Numbered from the stretch's first letter, positions 8,448-18,258 are shown. The stretch: DNA of 64,000 nucleotides from Brachybacterium epidermidis (GCF_015209585.1 NZ_JADEYR010000007.1:1-64000); one strand, 5' to 3'. The notes: generated by a model from the sequence alone, not told the origin. Numbers and translations are program-made.

Positions 8448-11400
8448 TCAGATGCCGAACACGACGCGCTCGACGATGTGGCGCGCACGACGGGTCTGAC
8501 GCAGGTAGCGCTCCTCCAGCTCCGAGGCCGAGCCGGCGTCCCCGTCGATCAGGTGGGCCAGCGCCCGCAGCTCGATGCGGTCCGAGGGCAGCACCGCGCC
8601 CTCCCGGCCCTTCCACAGGAACAGTCCCCGGCGCACCTGCCAGGCCAGCATCCACGCGTCAGCGAGCTCGCGCACCTCCCGGTCGGACAGCAGTCCTGTC
8701 TCCGAGGCGGCGCGCAGCACCCCCAGGGTGTCGGTGCGGCGCAGCTGCTCGTGCTCACCTGCGTGCTCGAGGGCGAGCACCTGGGCGGTCCACTCCACGT
8801 CGGTCATCCCGCCTCGGCCCAGCTTCACGTGGCGGGAGGGATCCGCCCCGCGGGGGAGCCGTTCGGACTCGATCCGCGCCTTCATCCGGGAGATCTCCCG
8901 GCGCCGGGCGGGGTCGAGCCCGTCGGTCGGGTAGCGATGGCGATCCAGCTCCTCGGTGAGCTGCGCGGCCAGGGCTTCGGAGGCCACCACCGGGCGGGCA
9001 CGCAGCAGGGCCTGCTTCTCCCAGGTGAGCGCGTCGCGCCGGTAGTACTCGGTCCAGCCCTCCAGGCTGCGCGCCAGCAGCCCGTTGCGCCCCTCGGGGC
9101 GCAGATCGGCGTTGACCTTCATGTCGGCGCCGGCGGCGGGGGCGTTGAGGATGTGCTGGACCTGGCTGGCGATCGCGACCGCGATCTGCCCTGTCTCCTC
9201 CCCCGCACCGCGATCCACCGCGATGAACTGCACGTCCGCATCGGAGGAGTAGCCCATCTCGCGGGCCCCGAAGCTGCCCATCGCCAGGATCGCCATCTCC
9301 ACGCCCAGCGCTCGGGCCGGGTCCGAGCGCCGCTCACGCAGCTCGTGCGCAGTGCTCTCGTCGACCTCACCCTCCCCGCCGGGGTCGCCCTCGACATCGA
9401 GCGGATCCGTGCTCTCCCCGATCACCTCGCGCTCCTTGGCCACGGCGTGGTACGCCACCAGCAGGCCTGCCTCGAGCACGGCCTCGGCCAGGTCGGTGAG
9501 CGCCCGAGCCACCTCCATCGGCTCGATCAGGCCCACCAGGTGTGCCAGTGCGATCCGCAGCAGCTCCCGCCGGCGCGTGCGGCGCAGCAGGTCCTGCGCC
9601 TCCTCCACCGACTGGACCCGGGTGATGACGGCCAGGAACTCCCGCCCCAGCAGGTCCCGGTCCAGGGGCATGAGATCCTCGTCCCTTGCCAGCCAGCGCA
9701 CGGCCTCGGGGATCTGCTCGAGCTGCTCGCCGACGAAGCGGCTGCCGGCCAGCACGCGCGTCAGTCGCTTGGCGGCCACACCGGAGTCGCGCAGCAGGCC
9801 CAGGTACCAGTGCGCCGAACCGATCTCGTCCGAGAGCCGCCGGAAGGCCAGCAGCCCCAGGTCCGGATCGATGCCGCCGGCGAACCACTCGAGCATCGCC
9901 GGCAGCAGCTGCCGCTGGATCGAGGCACGGCGCGAGATCCCCTCGGTGAGGGCCTCGATGTGGGCCAGGGCCCGGCCCGGGTCCCGGTAGCCGATGGCCG
10001 CCAGTCGGGCCTGCGCCTCCTCCGGGCTGAGCCGGATCTGCCCGTCGCTCAGCTGCGAGGCCGTCACCAGCAGGGGACGGTAGAAGATCTCCTCATGCAG
10101 CTGCCGCACCCGGCGCCGGGTGCGGTCGTAGCGCGCCGTGAACTCCTCGGCGCCGAGCCCCATCGTGCGTGCCAGGCGCCTGACATCACCCTCGGAGGTG
10201 GGCATCACCTGGGTGCGACGAAGTCGGTGCAGCTGCATGCGGTGCTCGATGCTGCGCAGGAAGCGGTAGGCCTCGTCCAGTTCGGCGACGTGGCCGCGGG
10301 AGATGTAGCCTCCCTCGCCGAGACGCGCCAGTGCCTCCAGGGTCGAGCGGGCGTGGATGTCGTCATCCGTGCGGCCGTGCACCATCTGCAGCAGCTGGAC
10401 CGTGAACTCGACGTCCCGCAGCCCTCCCGGGCCCAGCTTGATGTTCCGCTCGGCCTCGGAGCGGGGGATGTGGGCGACCACGCGGCGGCGCATCGCCCGG
10501 GTGTCCTCCACGAAGCCGTCCCGCTGCGAGGCCTTCCACACCCAGGGCGCCACCATGGAGGCGAAGTCCTCCCCCAATGCGCGGTCGCCGGCGGCGGGCC
10601 TGGCCTTGAGCAGAGCCTGGAACTCCCAGGACTCCGCCCACTTGTCGTAATAGCGGCGGTAGGAGTCCAGGGTGCGCACCAGGGGGCCGTCCTTGCCCTC
10701 GGGCCGCAGGTTGGCGTCCACCTGCCACAGGGTGCCCTCGGCGGTGCGGTCCGAGCACACCCGCGCCAGTTCACGGGCCAGCGCGGAGCCGATGCGCACC
10801 AGCTCGTCCTCGTCCACGTCCTGATCGGCATCCGTGGCCGGGGCGATCACGTGCATGACGTCGACGTCCGAGATGTAGTTGAGCTCCCGTGCGCCCGTCT
10901 TGCCCATGGCGATCACCGTCCAGCGCACCGCCCGGTGCCCGTCGACGGCGGCCCGTGCCACCGCGACCCCGGCATCGAGCGCGGCATCGGCGAGGTCCGC
11001 GAGCGCTCGGGACACGGCAGGCTGCACCTGTGTGGCATCCTCCGCGCTGACATCGGCGGCCGCGATCTGCACCAGTCGCGCGTGGTAGGCGACGCGCAGG
11101 GCGTCCCGTGCCTCCCTCCCGGTCGCTCCCGCCACCGGGACGTCATCGCTCGGATCCGCCTGGACAGCGCGCAGCAGGTCCTCCCGCACCGATCCCACCG
11201 GGACCGCCAGGGCGTCCTGCCTCTCCTGCAGGAAGGCGAGCTGCTCGGGGTGCCGCGCCAGGAAGTCCCCCAGGGCGATCGAGGTGCCCAGCAGCGCCAC
11301 CAGGCGCGTTCCGGGACTGCCCGGCTCCCCCACCTGGCCGAGGAACTGCTGCATGAGCTCCTGGTGTCCTGACTTCTGCGCGGCCTCGGCCAACCTGAGA

Positions 11401-11564
11401 AGTCCCAGTACGGCGTCGTCGCCGTCCGCCGTGGCGCCGATGGTCCCCGCCGCTCCCTCCGCGAGGCCCGCCAGCGCGGGTTCGGACAGGAAGCGCTGCA
11501 CCCGATCGGTGCGGCTGAATCCCAGTCGCGCCAGGGCGCCGGTGGTGGTGGGCGGCTCACTCAT
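8448..11564 (-). CDS. glnE: Bifunctional glutamine synthetase adenylyltransferase/deadenylyltransferase GlnE
   Basis: Adds AMP to, and removes it from, the regulatory tyrosine of glutamine synthetase according to nitrogen status. The 1038-residue protein has two nucleotidyltransferase domains: one with GKTGARELNYISDVDV near residues 221-236, which by family convention is the deadenylylating half, and one with AMGSFGAREMGYSSDADV near residues 760-780 for adenylylation. Each is followed by a helical GlnD-type appendage (for example GPGGLRDVEFTVQLLQM and GRGGMTDVEWTAQVLALE). It starts 12 bp after glnA2 and is probably in one operon with it. The target here should be GlnA1, which has the tyrosine, and not GlnA2. 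Confidence 0.96.
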   Translation of the reverse strand: MSEPPTTTGALARLGFSRTDRVQRFLSEPALAGLAEGAAGTIGATADGDDAVLGLLRLAEAAQKSGHQELMQQFLGQVGEPGSPGTRLVALLGTSIALGDFLARHPEQLAFLQERQDALAVPVGSVREDLLRAVQADPSDDVPVAGATGREARDALRVAYHARLVQIAAADVSAEDATQVQPAVSRALADLADAALDAGVAVARAAVDGHRAVRWTVIAMGKTGARELNYISDVDVMHVIAPATDADQDVDEDELVRIGSALARELARVCSDRTAEGTLWQVDANLRPEGKDGPLVRTLDSYRRYYDKWAESWEFQALLKARPAAGDRALGEDFASMVAPWVWKASQRDGFVEDTRAMRRRVVAHIPRSEAERNIKLGPGGLRDVEFTVQLLQMVHGRTDDDIHARSTLEALARLGEGGYISRGHVAELDEAYRFLRSIEHRMQLHRLRRTQVMPTSEGDVRRLARTMGLGAEEFTARYDRTRRRVRQLHEEIFYRPLLVTASQLSDGQIRLSPEEAQARLAAIGYRDPGRALAHIEALTEGISRRASIQRQLLPAMLEWFAGGIDPDLGLLAFRRLSDEIGSAHWYLGLLRDSGVAAKRLTRVLAGSRFVGEQLEQIPEAVRWLARDEDLMPLDRDLLGREFLAVITRVQSVEEAQDLLRRTRRRELLRIALAHLVGLIEPMEVARALTDLAEAVLEAGLLVAYHAVAKEREVIGESTDPLDVEGDPGGEGEVDESTAHELRERRSDPARALGVEMAILAMGSFGAREMGYSSDADVQFIAVDRGAGEETGQIAVAIASQVQHILNAPAAGADMKVNADLRPEGRNGLLARSLEGWTEYYRRDALTWEKQALLRARPVVASEALAAQLTEELDRHRYPTDGLDPARRREISRMKARIESERLPRGADPSRHVKLGRGGMTDVEWTAQVLALEHAGEHEQLRRTDTLGVLRAASETGLLSDREVRELADAWMLAWQVRRGLFLWKGREGAVLPSDRIELRALAHLIDGDAGSASELEERYLRQTRRARHIVERVVFGI

Positions 11565-11576
11565 CGCTGCACCCGC

Positions 11577-12914
11577 TCAGATCCGCCCGAAGGTGGAGGC
11601 CAGCTCGTACTCGGTGACCTGCTCCCGGTAGCGGTGCCACTCGTTGCGCTTGTCCCGCAGGAAGAACTCGAAGACCTGTTCACCGAGGGTGCGCGCCATC
11701 AGCTCCGAGGACTCGAAGCTCTCCAGCGCCCGGAACAGGTCCGTGGGCAGCGGCTCGATCCCCATGGAGCGGCGCTCGTTCTCCGTCAGCTCCCACACCG
11801 CGTCCTCCGCACCCTCGGGCAGCTCGTACTTCCCCTCGATGCCGGCCATCCCCGCGGCCAGCAGCACCGCGAAGGCGAGGTAGGGATTGGTGGCGGAGTC
11901 GGTGCCGCGGAACTCCACCCGGGAGCTGGTGCCCTTGGTGGGCTTGTGGAAGGGGACGCGCACCAGGGCGGAGCGGTTGTTGTGCCCCCAGCACACGTAG
12001 CTCGGGGCCTCCTGCGCGCCCCACAGCCTCTTGTACGAGTTCACCCACTGGTTGGTGACCGCGCAGTACTCCGGGGCGTGCTTCAGCAGCCCCGCGATGA
12101 ACTGCCGTCCCATGCGTGAGAGGCCGTACTCGGCCCCGGGCTCGTGGAAGGCGTTCTTGCCGCCCTGGAACAGCGACAGGTGGGTGTGCATCCCCGAGCC
12201 GGGCTGGTCGATCATCGGCTTGGGCATGAAGGTGGCCACCTGTCCCATGGACAGGGCCACCTCCTTGACCACGGTGCGCAGGGTGACGATGTTGTCGGCG
12301 GTGGTCAGCGCGTCGGCATAGCGCAGGTCGATCTCGTTCTGCCCCGGCCCGTTCTCGTGGTGGGAGAACTCGACCTGGATGTTCATGGCCTCCAGGTTCT
12401 GGATCGCCGTGCGGCGGAAGTCCTGGCCCTGACCGCGGTGGACGTGGTCGAAGTAGCCGGCATTGTCGATGGGGCGCAGCTGGCTGCCCGGCTCGTAGGG
12501 CTCCTGGAACAGGTAGAACTCGATCTCGGGGTGCGCGTAGAGCTCCAGGCCCTGCTGCTCGGCGGAGCTCAGGGCCTCCTTCAGCACGCGACGCGGGTCC
12601 GAGGCGGCCGGCTCGCCGTCGGGAGTGAGCACGTCGCACATCATGCGCGCGGACGCATCGGAGTCACCCCGCCAGGCCAGCACCTCGAAGGTGCCCGGAT
12701 CCGGGCGCAGGATCATGTCGGACTCGTAGCTGCGGGTGAGGCCCTCGATGGTGGAGCCGTCGATGCCGATGCCCTCGGTGAACGCGGTCTCCAGATCCGC
12801 CGGGGAGATCGCGATGGACTTCAGGGTGCCGGCGATGTCGCAGAACCACAGGCGGATGAAGCGCACATCCCGCTCGGCGACCTGGCGGATGACGTCGTCG
12901 TGGAAATGTTCCAT
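11577..12914 (-). CDS. glnA: Glutamine synthetase GlnA2
   Basis: A second type I glutamine synthetase, 445 residues, similar to actinobacterial GlnA2. Motifs: GIDGSTIEGLTRSYESD, HPEIEFYLFQ, GPGQNEIDLRYADAL, KPMIDQPGSGMHTH, NNRSALVRVP, EFRGTDSATNPYLAF. The region equivalent to the adenylylation loop reads VWELTENERR, with tryptophan where GlnA1 has tyrosine, so GlnE should not modify it. I chose the ATG at 12914 because homology starts at MEHFHDDVIRQVAERD. A GTG at 12932 is in frame but lies inside a CACACTGG stretch that could be the -10 of a leaderless promoter. Confidence 0.93.
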   Translation of the reverse strand: MEHFHDDVIRQVAERDVRFIRLWFCDIAGTLKSIAISPADLETAFTEGIGIDGSTIEGLTRSYESDMILRPDPGTFEVLAWRGDSDASARMMCDVLTPDGEPAASDPRRVLKEALSSAEQQGLELYAHPEIEFYLFQEPYEPGSQLRPIDNAGYFDHVHRGQGQDFRRTAIQNLEAMNIQVEFSHHENGPGQNEIDLRYADALTTADNIVTLRTVVKEVALSMGQVATFMPKPMIDQPGSGMHTHLSLFQGGKNAFHEPGAEYGLSRMGRQFIAGLLKHAPEYCAVTNQWVNSYKRLWGAQEAPSYVCWGHNNRSALVRVPFHKPTKGTSSRVEFRGTDSATNPYLAFAVLLAAGMAGIEGKYELPEGAEDAVWELTENERRSMGIEPLPTDLFRALESFESSELMARTLGEQVFEFFLRDKRNEWHRYREQVTEYELASTFGRI

Positions 12915-13027
12915 GTCGCCAGTGTGCCGCACCGGGCCGGGACGCCGCTCGGATCCCGGCCCGGCGCGGACGCGGAGCTGCGGCAGGGCGCGTCAGGTTC
13001 GCTGGGGAACACGCTCCCCAGCGAGCC

Positions 13028-13621
13028 TCACAGCTCGATGTGGAAGTACCACTGCCCGTCGGTGTGCTCGACCATGGGCAGCGGGAAGGGCTCCCCGCCC
13101 ATGATCACCGTGACGGCGCCGTCAGCGTTCTCCTCGGCCTGCAGCATCGCCGGCTCGACGGCGTCGAAGGTGCCCGGCTGGATCGAGCCGTTCGCACCGA
13201 TCTCCGCCTCGAGGCTGTCGGCGCACTGCTGGAGTGTCTCACCGGCGGGCGGTTCCCCGGTGGTCGGATCGAGGGTGAAACCGCAGGCAGCCTCGTAGTC
13301 GCCGTCGTCGACGACCTGGAGGAACTCGACGAAGCGCTCCTTGGCGCCGTCCAGGTTCGCCTCGCCCGCGGTGTCTCCACCACCGTCGCTGGCAGCCGAG
13401 TCCTTGGAGGACTCCTCCGTCGTCTCCTCCCCGGTGGTCTCCACCTCGGCGGGCTGCTCCTGCTGCGCAGGCTGCTCCTCGGTGGTCGGCGCAGCAGGAT
13501 CCTCATCGCCGCTGCAGGCCACAGCCCCCACGGCAAGGGCCAGGCCGCCCAGCCCGACGGCAGTGCCTCGGATCGCACGCTGTGCGACGCTGCGGATGGT
13601 TCCACGCATGGTGCTCGACAT
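13028..13621 (-). CDS. Putative lipoprotein of unknown function
   Basis: A 197-residue secreted protein. A basic N-terminus (MSSTMRGTIRSVAQRAIRG) is followed by a hydrophobic core and a lipobox ending AVGAVAC at about residue 36, so the mature protein should be anchored to the membrane. A Thr/Glu/Gln-rich linker of about 50 residues follows, then a small domain (ERFVEFLQVVDDGDYEAACG...) with two cysteines that may form a disulfide. The domain resembles NTF2-like or DUF4878-type lipoprotein modules only in general pattern. GGGAGGGA precedes the ATG. Divergent from panB. Confidence 0.75.
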   Translation of the reverse strand: MSSTMRGTIRSVAQRAIRGTAVGLGGLALAVGAVACSGDEDPAAPTTEEQPAQQEQPAEVETTGEETTEESSKDSAASDGGGDTAGEANLDGAKERFVEFLQVVDDGDYEAACGFTLDPTTGEPPAGETLQQCADSLEAEIGANGSIQPGTFDAVEPAMLQAEENADGAVTVIMGGEPFPLPMVEHTDGQWYFHIEL

Positions 13622-13834
13622 CGGTCAGTCCCTCCCTCTGTACCGGGGCTCGCCCTCGCGGCCCCGTCGCCAGACTGCCACAGTCACGGGGTCCCGCATC
13701 GTCGCCGCCGCGCATCGGCCCCCGCCGACGGGGCTCGGGCACCGTGCTGGACGTAGGCTGGAGGTCCCCCGGCGCCGCGAACCGGCGACGCGCAGGGCCA
13801 GCAGATCAGTCCTCCGATCCCCCAGGAGCTCCCC

Positions 13835-14662
13835 ATGACCACCGCTTCCGGCAGCGGAACCGTCGGCCCCGCGAAAGTGCGCATCCGTCACCTGCAGGAC
13901 GCCAAGGGGCGCGGCAGGCCCTTCACCATGCTCACCTCGTATGACCAGTTCACGGCGCGGGTGTTCGAAGCGGCAGGGATCGATGTGCTGCTGGTGGGTG
14001 ACTCCGTGGGCACCACCGTGCTGGGCCACGAGTCCACCACCGCCACCACGCACCAGGACATGGTCACGTTCACCGGCGCCGTGGCGCGCAGCGTGCATCG
14101 CCCCCTGATCGTCGCCGACCTCGCCTTCGGCACCTACCAGACGGGACCGGCCGATGCCGTGCGGCACGGCGTGGATCTGGTCCGCGCGGGCGCGGAGATG
14201 GTCAAGCTCGAGGGCGGGCAGGCCTTCACCGAGCACGTGCGGGCACTGGTGGACTGCGGGATCCCTGTGATGGGGCACCTCGGCTTCACCCCGCAGTCGG
14301 TCAACGCGCTCTCGGGTCACCGGGTTCAGGGGCGCGATCAGGCCGCTGCGGACAGCCTCGCCGAGGACGCCCTGGCCCTGCAGGAGGCGGGCGCTTCGGC
14401 GATCGTGCTCGAGCTCGTGCCCGCTGCCGTCTCCGCCCGGATCACCGAGGTGCTCGCCGTGCCCACGATCGGCATCGGTGCCGGGCCGGACTGCGACGGC
14501 CAGGTCCTGGTGTGGCAGGACATGGCGGGGCTGTCGGGCTTCGAGGGACGCTTCGTGAAGAGGTTCGCGAACCTGCGGGCGGAGCTGCAGCGTGCAGCGG
14601 CGGAGTACCGCGAGGAGGTCACCTCCCGCTCGTACCCCGCCGCGGAGCACTCGTTCGAGTGA
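13835..14662 (+). CDS. panB: 3-methyl-2-oxobutanoate hydroxymethyltransferase PanB
   Basis: First committed step of pantothenate (and so coenzyme A) synthesis: transfers a hydroxymethyl group from methylenetetrahydrofolate to 2-oxoisovalerate to give ketopantoate. The 275-residue product has the family motifs MLTSYDQF, VLLVGDSVGTTVLGH, AEMVKLEGG, MGHLGFTPQSVN and IGIGAG. The ATG has AGGAG upstream. It stands alone, convergent with the small SPOR-like gene; panC and panD are not in the window. In M. tuberculosis panB also lies shortly downstream of glnA2. Confidence 0.96.
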   Translation: MTTASGSGTVGPAKVRIRHLQDAKGRGRPFTMLTSYDQFTARVFEAAGIDVLLVGDSVGTTVLGHESTTATTHQDMVTFTGAVARSVHRPLIVADLAFGTYQTGPADAVRHGVDLVRAGAEMVKLEGGQAFTEHVRALVDCGIPVMGHLGFTPQSVNALSGHRVQGRDQAAADSLAEDALALQEAGASAIVLELVPAAVSARITEVLAVPTIGIGAGPDCDGQVLVWQDMAGLSGFEGRFVKRFANLRAELQRAAAEYREEVTSRSYPAAEHSFE

Positions 14663-14690
14663 GGGGCGCACACCCCGCTGGACAGAGGCG

Positions 14691-14915
14691 TCAGCGCGCC
14701 TCCGGGCTCACGCCCTCGTCAGGGGGCTCGCCCCACTCCTCCCACTTCTCGTCCTCGTCCTCCCACTTCTCGTTGCGCGCGGCGGCGCTGTCGAGAGCGC
14801 GCTGCGCCTCCTCACGGGAGGCGTAGGGGCCCATCAGCTCGCTGCCGTGCGACTGCCGCCCCTCCTCCACGGTGCCGTTGGTGAGGTTGTAGTAGTACTC
14901 GGCGGATCCGGCCAC
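14691..14915 (-). CDS. Small SPOR-like protein next to map
   Basis: A 74-residue acidic protein that matches a small actinobacterial family often labelled SPOR-domain protein: [15 protein letters not shown] at the N-terminus and [17 protein letters not shown], followed by a Glu/Asp/Trp-rich tail ([18 protein letters not shown]). There is no signal peptide or membrane helix, so unlike true SPOR proteins it should be cytoplasmic. The start is GTG at 14915 with AGAGGAG six bases upstream. It is divergent from map with 38 bp between the starts, a linkage common in actinobacteria. Confidence 0.75.
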   Translation of the reverse strand: MAGSAEYYYNLTNGTVEEGRQSHGSELMGPYASREEAQRALDSAAARNEKWEDEDEKWEEWGEPPDEGVSPEAR

Positions 14916-14953
14916 GGCGGACTCCTCTCCTCGTCGGTGAGAGACTTGCACCC

Positions 14954-15841
14954 ATGACTGTAGAGCAGGGTTGGATCCGTCCCGAAGGCCGCGCCCCACT
15001 GATGCCCGGCACCATCGGCCCCCGTCGAGCCGTTCCGGCACACATCGAGAGGCCGGAGTACGTCGACAAGGACGAGGCAGTCTCGGACTCCGGCCCGAAG
15101 GTGCAGAGCGCCGATGTGATCGAGCGGATGCGAGAGGCGTCCCGGATCGCCGCCCTCGCGCTGCAGGCCGCCGGCGAAGCCGCCTCCCCCGGGGTCACCA
15201 CCGACGCGATCGACGCTGTCGTGCACGACGTGCTCGTCACGGAGGGTGCCTACCCCTCGACGCTGGGCTACCTGGGCTTCCAGAAGTCCTGCTGCACCAG
15301 TCTCAACGAGGTGATCTGCCACGGCATCCCTGACTCCACCGTGATGCAGGACGGGGACATCCTCAACGTGGACGTCACCGCCTACATCCACGGCGTGCAC
15401 GGCGACACCAACGCCACCTTCCTGGTGGGAGACGTGGATCCGCGCATCGAGGAGCTCGTCGAGCGCAGCCACGAGGCGATGATGCGCGGCATCCGGGCGG
15501 CGAAGATCGGCCGGCAGGTCAACGTGATCGGACGGGTGATCGAGAAGTACGTGGGCCGCTTCGGCTACGAGTCGGTGCGTGACTTCACGGGCCACGGCGT
15601 GGCCGAGGGCTTCCACAACGGCCTGGTGATCCCCCACTACGACTCCGCGCCCATGTTCGACGACGAGATCGCCGAGGGCATGACCTTCACGGTGGAGCCC
15701 ATGGTGACCATCGGTGCGCAGGAGTGGGAGCAGTGGGACGACGGCTGGACCGTGGTGACCAAGGACCGCTCCTTCACCGCCCAGTTCGAGCACACCCTGG
15801 TGATGACGGCCGAGGGTCCGGAACTGCTGACCGTGGTGTGA
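14954..15841 (+). CDS. map: Type I methionine aminopeptidase
   Basis: Removes the initiator methionine from new proteins. The 295-residue protein contains all five metal ligands: D140 (NVDVTAY), D151 (HGDTNATF), H214 (TGHGVAEGF), E248 (FTVEPM) and E279 (AQFEHTL). An N-terminal extension of about 40 residues ([19 protein letters not shown]...) with PxxP-like segments is typical of actinobacterial MetAP1c. No clear Shine-Dalgarno sequence precedes the ATG, so a leaderless transcript is possible. Confidence 0.96.
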   Translation: MTVEQGWIRPEGRAPLMPGTIGPRRAVPAHIERPEYVDKDEAVSDSGPKVQSADVIERMREASRIAALALQAAGEAASPGVTTDAIDAVVHDVLVTEGAYPSTLGYLGFQKSCCTSLNEVICHGIPDSTVMQDGDILNVDVTAYIHGVHGDTNATFLVGDVDPRIEELVERSHEAMMRGIRAAKIGRQVNVIGRVIEKYVGRFGYESVRDFTGHGVAEGFHNGLVIPHYDSAPMFDDEIAEGMTFTVEPMVTIGAQEWEQWDDGWTVVTKDRSFTAQFEHTLVMTAEGPELLTVV

Positions 15842-15921
15842 GCTTCTGCCACACTGGGGCGATCGCACGTTCGGCACGGCCGCGCATCTCGCAGGCTCGT
15901 GCACCGCATCGAGGAGAGAAC

Positions 15922-16866
15922 ATGAGCAGCACGACGGCCTTCGGCATCGATATCGGCGGCAGCGGGATCAAGGGCGCGCCCGTGGACCTGAAGGCTGGTG
16001 AGCTGGCCACGGACCGCCTGCGGATCCCCACCCCGCAGCCGTCCACACCGGATGCCGTAGCCGAGACGGTGCGCGAGCTGATCGAGTCCTTCGACATCGC
16101 CGCGGGGGTGCCGGTGGGCGTGCCCTTCCCCGCCGTGATCCAGCACGGTGTGGCCAAGACGGCCGCCAACGTGGACCACTCCTGGATCGGCACGGACGTG
16201 GACGCCCTGTTCACGGAGCGAACCGGCCATGACGTGTTCGTGGTCAACGATGCCGACGCGGCGGGCATCGCCGAGATGGAGTTCGGTGCCGGCAGGGATG
16301 CCAAGGGTGTGGTGCTGATGACCACGCTGGGCACCGGGGTGGGCACGGCGCTGTTCGTGGACGGTCATCTGGTGCCCAACACCGAGCTGGGCCACATCCC
16401 CCTCCACGGTGATTCCGCGGAGAAGTACATGGCCGAGTCGGTGCGGGAGCGCGAGGAGCTGGACTGGTCGCAGTGGGCTGAGCGCCTTCAGGAGTACTAC
16501 TCGCTGATCGAGTTCCTGTTCAACCCCGACCTGATCATCGTCGGCGGCGGGGTCTCCAAGCATCACAAGAAGTACCTGCCCGAGCTCGACCTGCGGGCCC
16601 CTATCGTGCCGGCCGAGCTGCGCAACGAGGCCGGCATCATCGGTGCCGCCGTCCTGGCGCGCCACGCGGAGGACGAGACCCGTGCTGCCGCCGGCGGGAA
16701 CGGCCGGAAGAAGTCCGGTCTCGCTGCTGACAAGGCCCAGGCGAAGCTCGAGAAGTCCGCGAAGAAGGGCGACAAGAAGGCCGACAAGAAGGCCAGGAAG
16801 AACGACAAGAAGGCGGAGAAGAAAACGGAGAAGAACTCCGCCAAGAAATCCACCTCGAAGGACTGA
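15922..16866 (+). CDS. ppgK: Polyphosphate glucokinase with a lysine-rich C-terminal tail
   Basis: Phosphorylates glucose using polyphosphate (and usually ATP), in the cytoplasm. Residues 1-260 form a ROK-fold kinase: GIDIGGSGIKG, VGVPFPAVIQHG, NDADAAGIAEMEFG with the catalytic aspartate, TTLGTGVGTALFVDG, ELGHIPLHG and IIVGGGVSKHHKK. Residues 263-314 are an extra tail with 20 lysines in 52 residues, built of KKxDKKA-like repeats, absent from the about 265-residue M. tuberculosis enzyme. It resembles histone-H1-like tails and could bind polyphosphate, which is my inference. GAGGAGAG precedes the ATG at 15922. Confidence 0.92.
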   Translation: MSSTTAFGIDIGGSGIKGAPVDLKAGELATDRLRIPTPQPSTPDAVAETVRELIESFDIAAGVPVGVPFPAVIQHGVAKTAANVDHSWIGTDVDALFTERTGHDVFVVNDADAAGIAEMEFGAGRDAKGVVLMTTLGTGVGTALFVDGHLVPNTELGHIPLHGDSAEKYMAESVREREELDWSQWAERLQEYYSLIEFLFNPDLIIVGGGVSKHHKKYLPELDLRAPIVPAELRNEAGIIGAAVLARHAEDETRAAAGGNGRKKSGLAADKAQAKLEKSAKKGDKKADKKARKNDKKAEKKTEKNSAKKSTSKD

Positions 16867-17009
16867 CACCGCACGCCCGTCATCCACGACGGACCTCGGC
16901 CCAGCCGCGCTCCTTCGACGTGCGTCCAAAAGCCGCGGTGTGGACGAGCAGCGATGGCGGGAGAACCGCAGCCGGACTGCGCCCGCATCGAACGCACGGG
17001 ATACCGGGA

Positions 17010-17376
17010 GCGGACCAGTCGGCCTGTAAGCCGGGTTCTGTGATCGGCAGTCATCCATCTCGGATCGCCGTTGCCGACGACCTCCAGCGGTCTACCCGGG
17101 AACTCGGGCCGGCGCCCTCAGCGTTCCCTGTCTGACCTTGCTCCCGGTGGGGTTTGCCGTGCCGTCCTCGTCACCGAGGCCGCGGTGGTCTCTTACACCA
17201 CCCTTTCACCCTTACCGCAACCGCCGAGGCGGCTGCGGCGGTCTGCTCTCTGTGGCACTGTCCCGCGGATCGCTCCGGGTGGGCGTTACCCACCACCGTG
17301 CCGGTTGGAGCCCGGACTTTCCTCGGCCCCGGTGCGTGCACCGGGGACGCGACTGCCCGGCCGACTGGTCCGCGCA
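17010..17376 (-). ncRNA. rnpB: RNase P RNA, type A
   Basis: Catalytic RNA that trims the 5' ends of tRNA precursors. On the minus strand the 5' end GCGGACCAGUCGGCC pairs with the 3' end GGCCGACUGGUCCGC to form helix P1. Conserved core elements are readable: the UUACAGGCC-type 3' region, GGGUGAAAGGGUGGUGUAAG (plus strand 17192-17220 reversed), and GGUAACGCCCACCCGGAG-type sequence near 17280. About 367 nt, normal for actinobacteria. The exact ends are approximate. The promoter must lie in 17377-17475, shared with the divergent yaaA gene. Confidence 0.95.
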
Positions 17377-17475
17377 CGATTCTACGCGGGTCCTGCTCCT
17401 GCGCCCTCCTGGACGTGCGGCAGCTCTCCACCGCCGGTCCCTCCATGGCCGTGCGTTGCCATCCACAATGGTGGG

Positions 17476-18258
17476 GTGCTGATCCTGCTGCCTCCCTCGG
17501 AGACCAAGACCCGGCCCGACCCCGGCGTCGCCGCCGGCGCGCTCGATCTGGGGGCACTCGCCTTCCCGGAGCTCACCGAGCAGCGCGCGACCATGCTTCG
17601 CGCGGTCCAGCGCACCGCCGCCAGCAGGGACGCGGCGACCAAGCTGGGCGTCCCGGCCTCCGCCCCAGAGCTGGTGGAGCGGATGGTCGCTCTCGAGGAC
17701 GAGCCGGTGGGCCCGCCGTTGACCGTCTACTCCGGCGTGCTGTTCGACCAGCTGGACCCCTCCATCGAGATCCCGGCTGATAGGCGGGTCCTGGTGCAGA
17801 GCTCCCTGCTGGGGGTGGTCGATGCCGCCACGGACCGGATCCCGGCCTATCGGCTCTCCGCTGGCTCCACCGTGGCGCGGCTGGGGAAGGCCGCCACATG
17901 GTGGGCCCGCCACCTGCGCCCCCTCGGTTCCGGGCTGCTCGGCGAGGAGGCCGAGGGCCCCTCCCCCGTGGTGATCGACTCCCGCTCCGGTGCATACCGC
18001 ACGATGATGCCGATGCGCTCCACCCCCAAGGTGACGGTGCTGGAGGTGTCCCCGGTGCAGGAGCGCAGCGGCACCCGCAAGGTGGTCTCGCACGACGCGA
18101 AGCGCTATCGAGGCTGGGTGACCCGTGTGCTGCTCGACGCCGCCGCGCCGGCCTCGACGCCCGACGAGGTGGTCGATCAGCTCCGGGCGGGCTTCGGCGG
18201 CACGCTGGGGGTCGAACTGGAAGGGGACCGTCTGGCTATCGTGGACAGGGTGAGCTGA
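17476..18258 (+). CDS. yaaA: YaaA/DUF328 peroxide-stress family protein
   Basis: In E. coli YaaA lowers intracellular free iron during peroxide stress and binds DNA; the actinobacterial role is unproven. The 260-residue product has the family pattern: ILLPPSETKTRP at the start, VYSGVLFDQLDP, YRLSAGSTVARLG, PVVIDSRSGAYRTM, and the late basic SHDAKRYRGWVTRVLL. The start is GTG at 17476 (similarity begins at once) with no good ribosome-binding site. Its 3' end overlaps the convergent Nif3-family gene by 23 bp. Confidence 0.88.
   Translation: MLILLPPSETKTRPDPGVAAGALDLGALAFPELTEQRATMLRAVQRTAASRDAATKLGVPASAPELVERMVALEDEPVGPPLTVYSGVLFDQLDPSIEIPADRRVLVQSSLLGVVDAATDRIPAYRLSAGSTVARLGKAATWWARHLRPLGSGLLGEEAEGPSPVVIDSRSGAYRTMMPMRSTPKVTVLEVSPVQERSGTRKVVSHDAKRYRGWVTRVLLDAAAPASTPDEVVDQLRAGFGGTLGVELEGDRLAIVDRVS

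Noticed and set aside
8478-11372. A 964-codon open frame on the plus strand opposite glnE
   Set aside because: GlnE with both nucleotidyltransferase motifs is on the minus strand; the antisense product resembles no family and has skewed composition.
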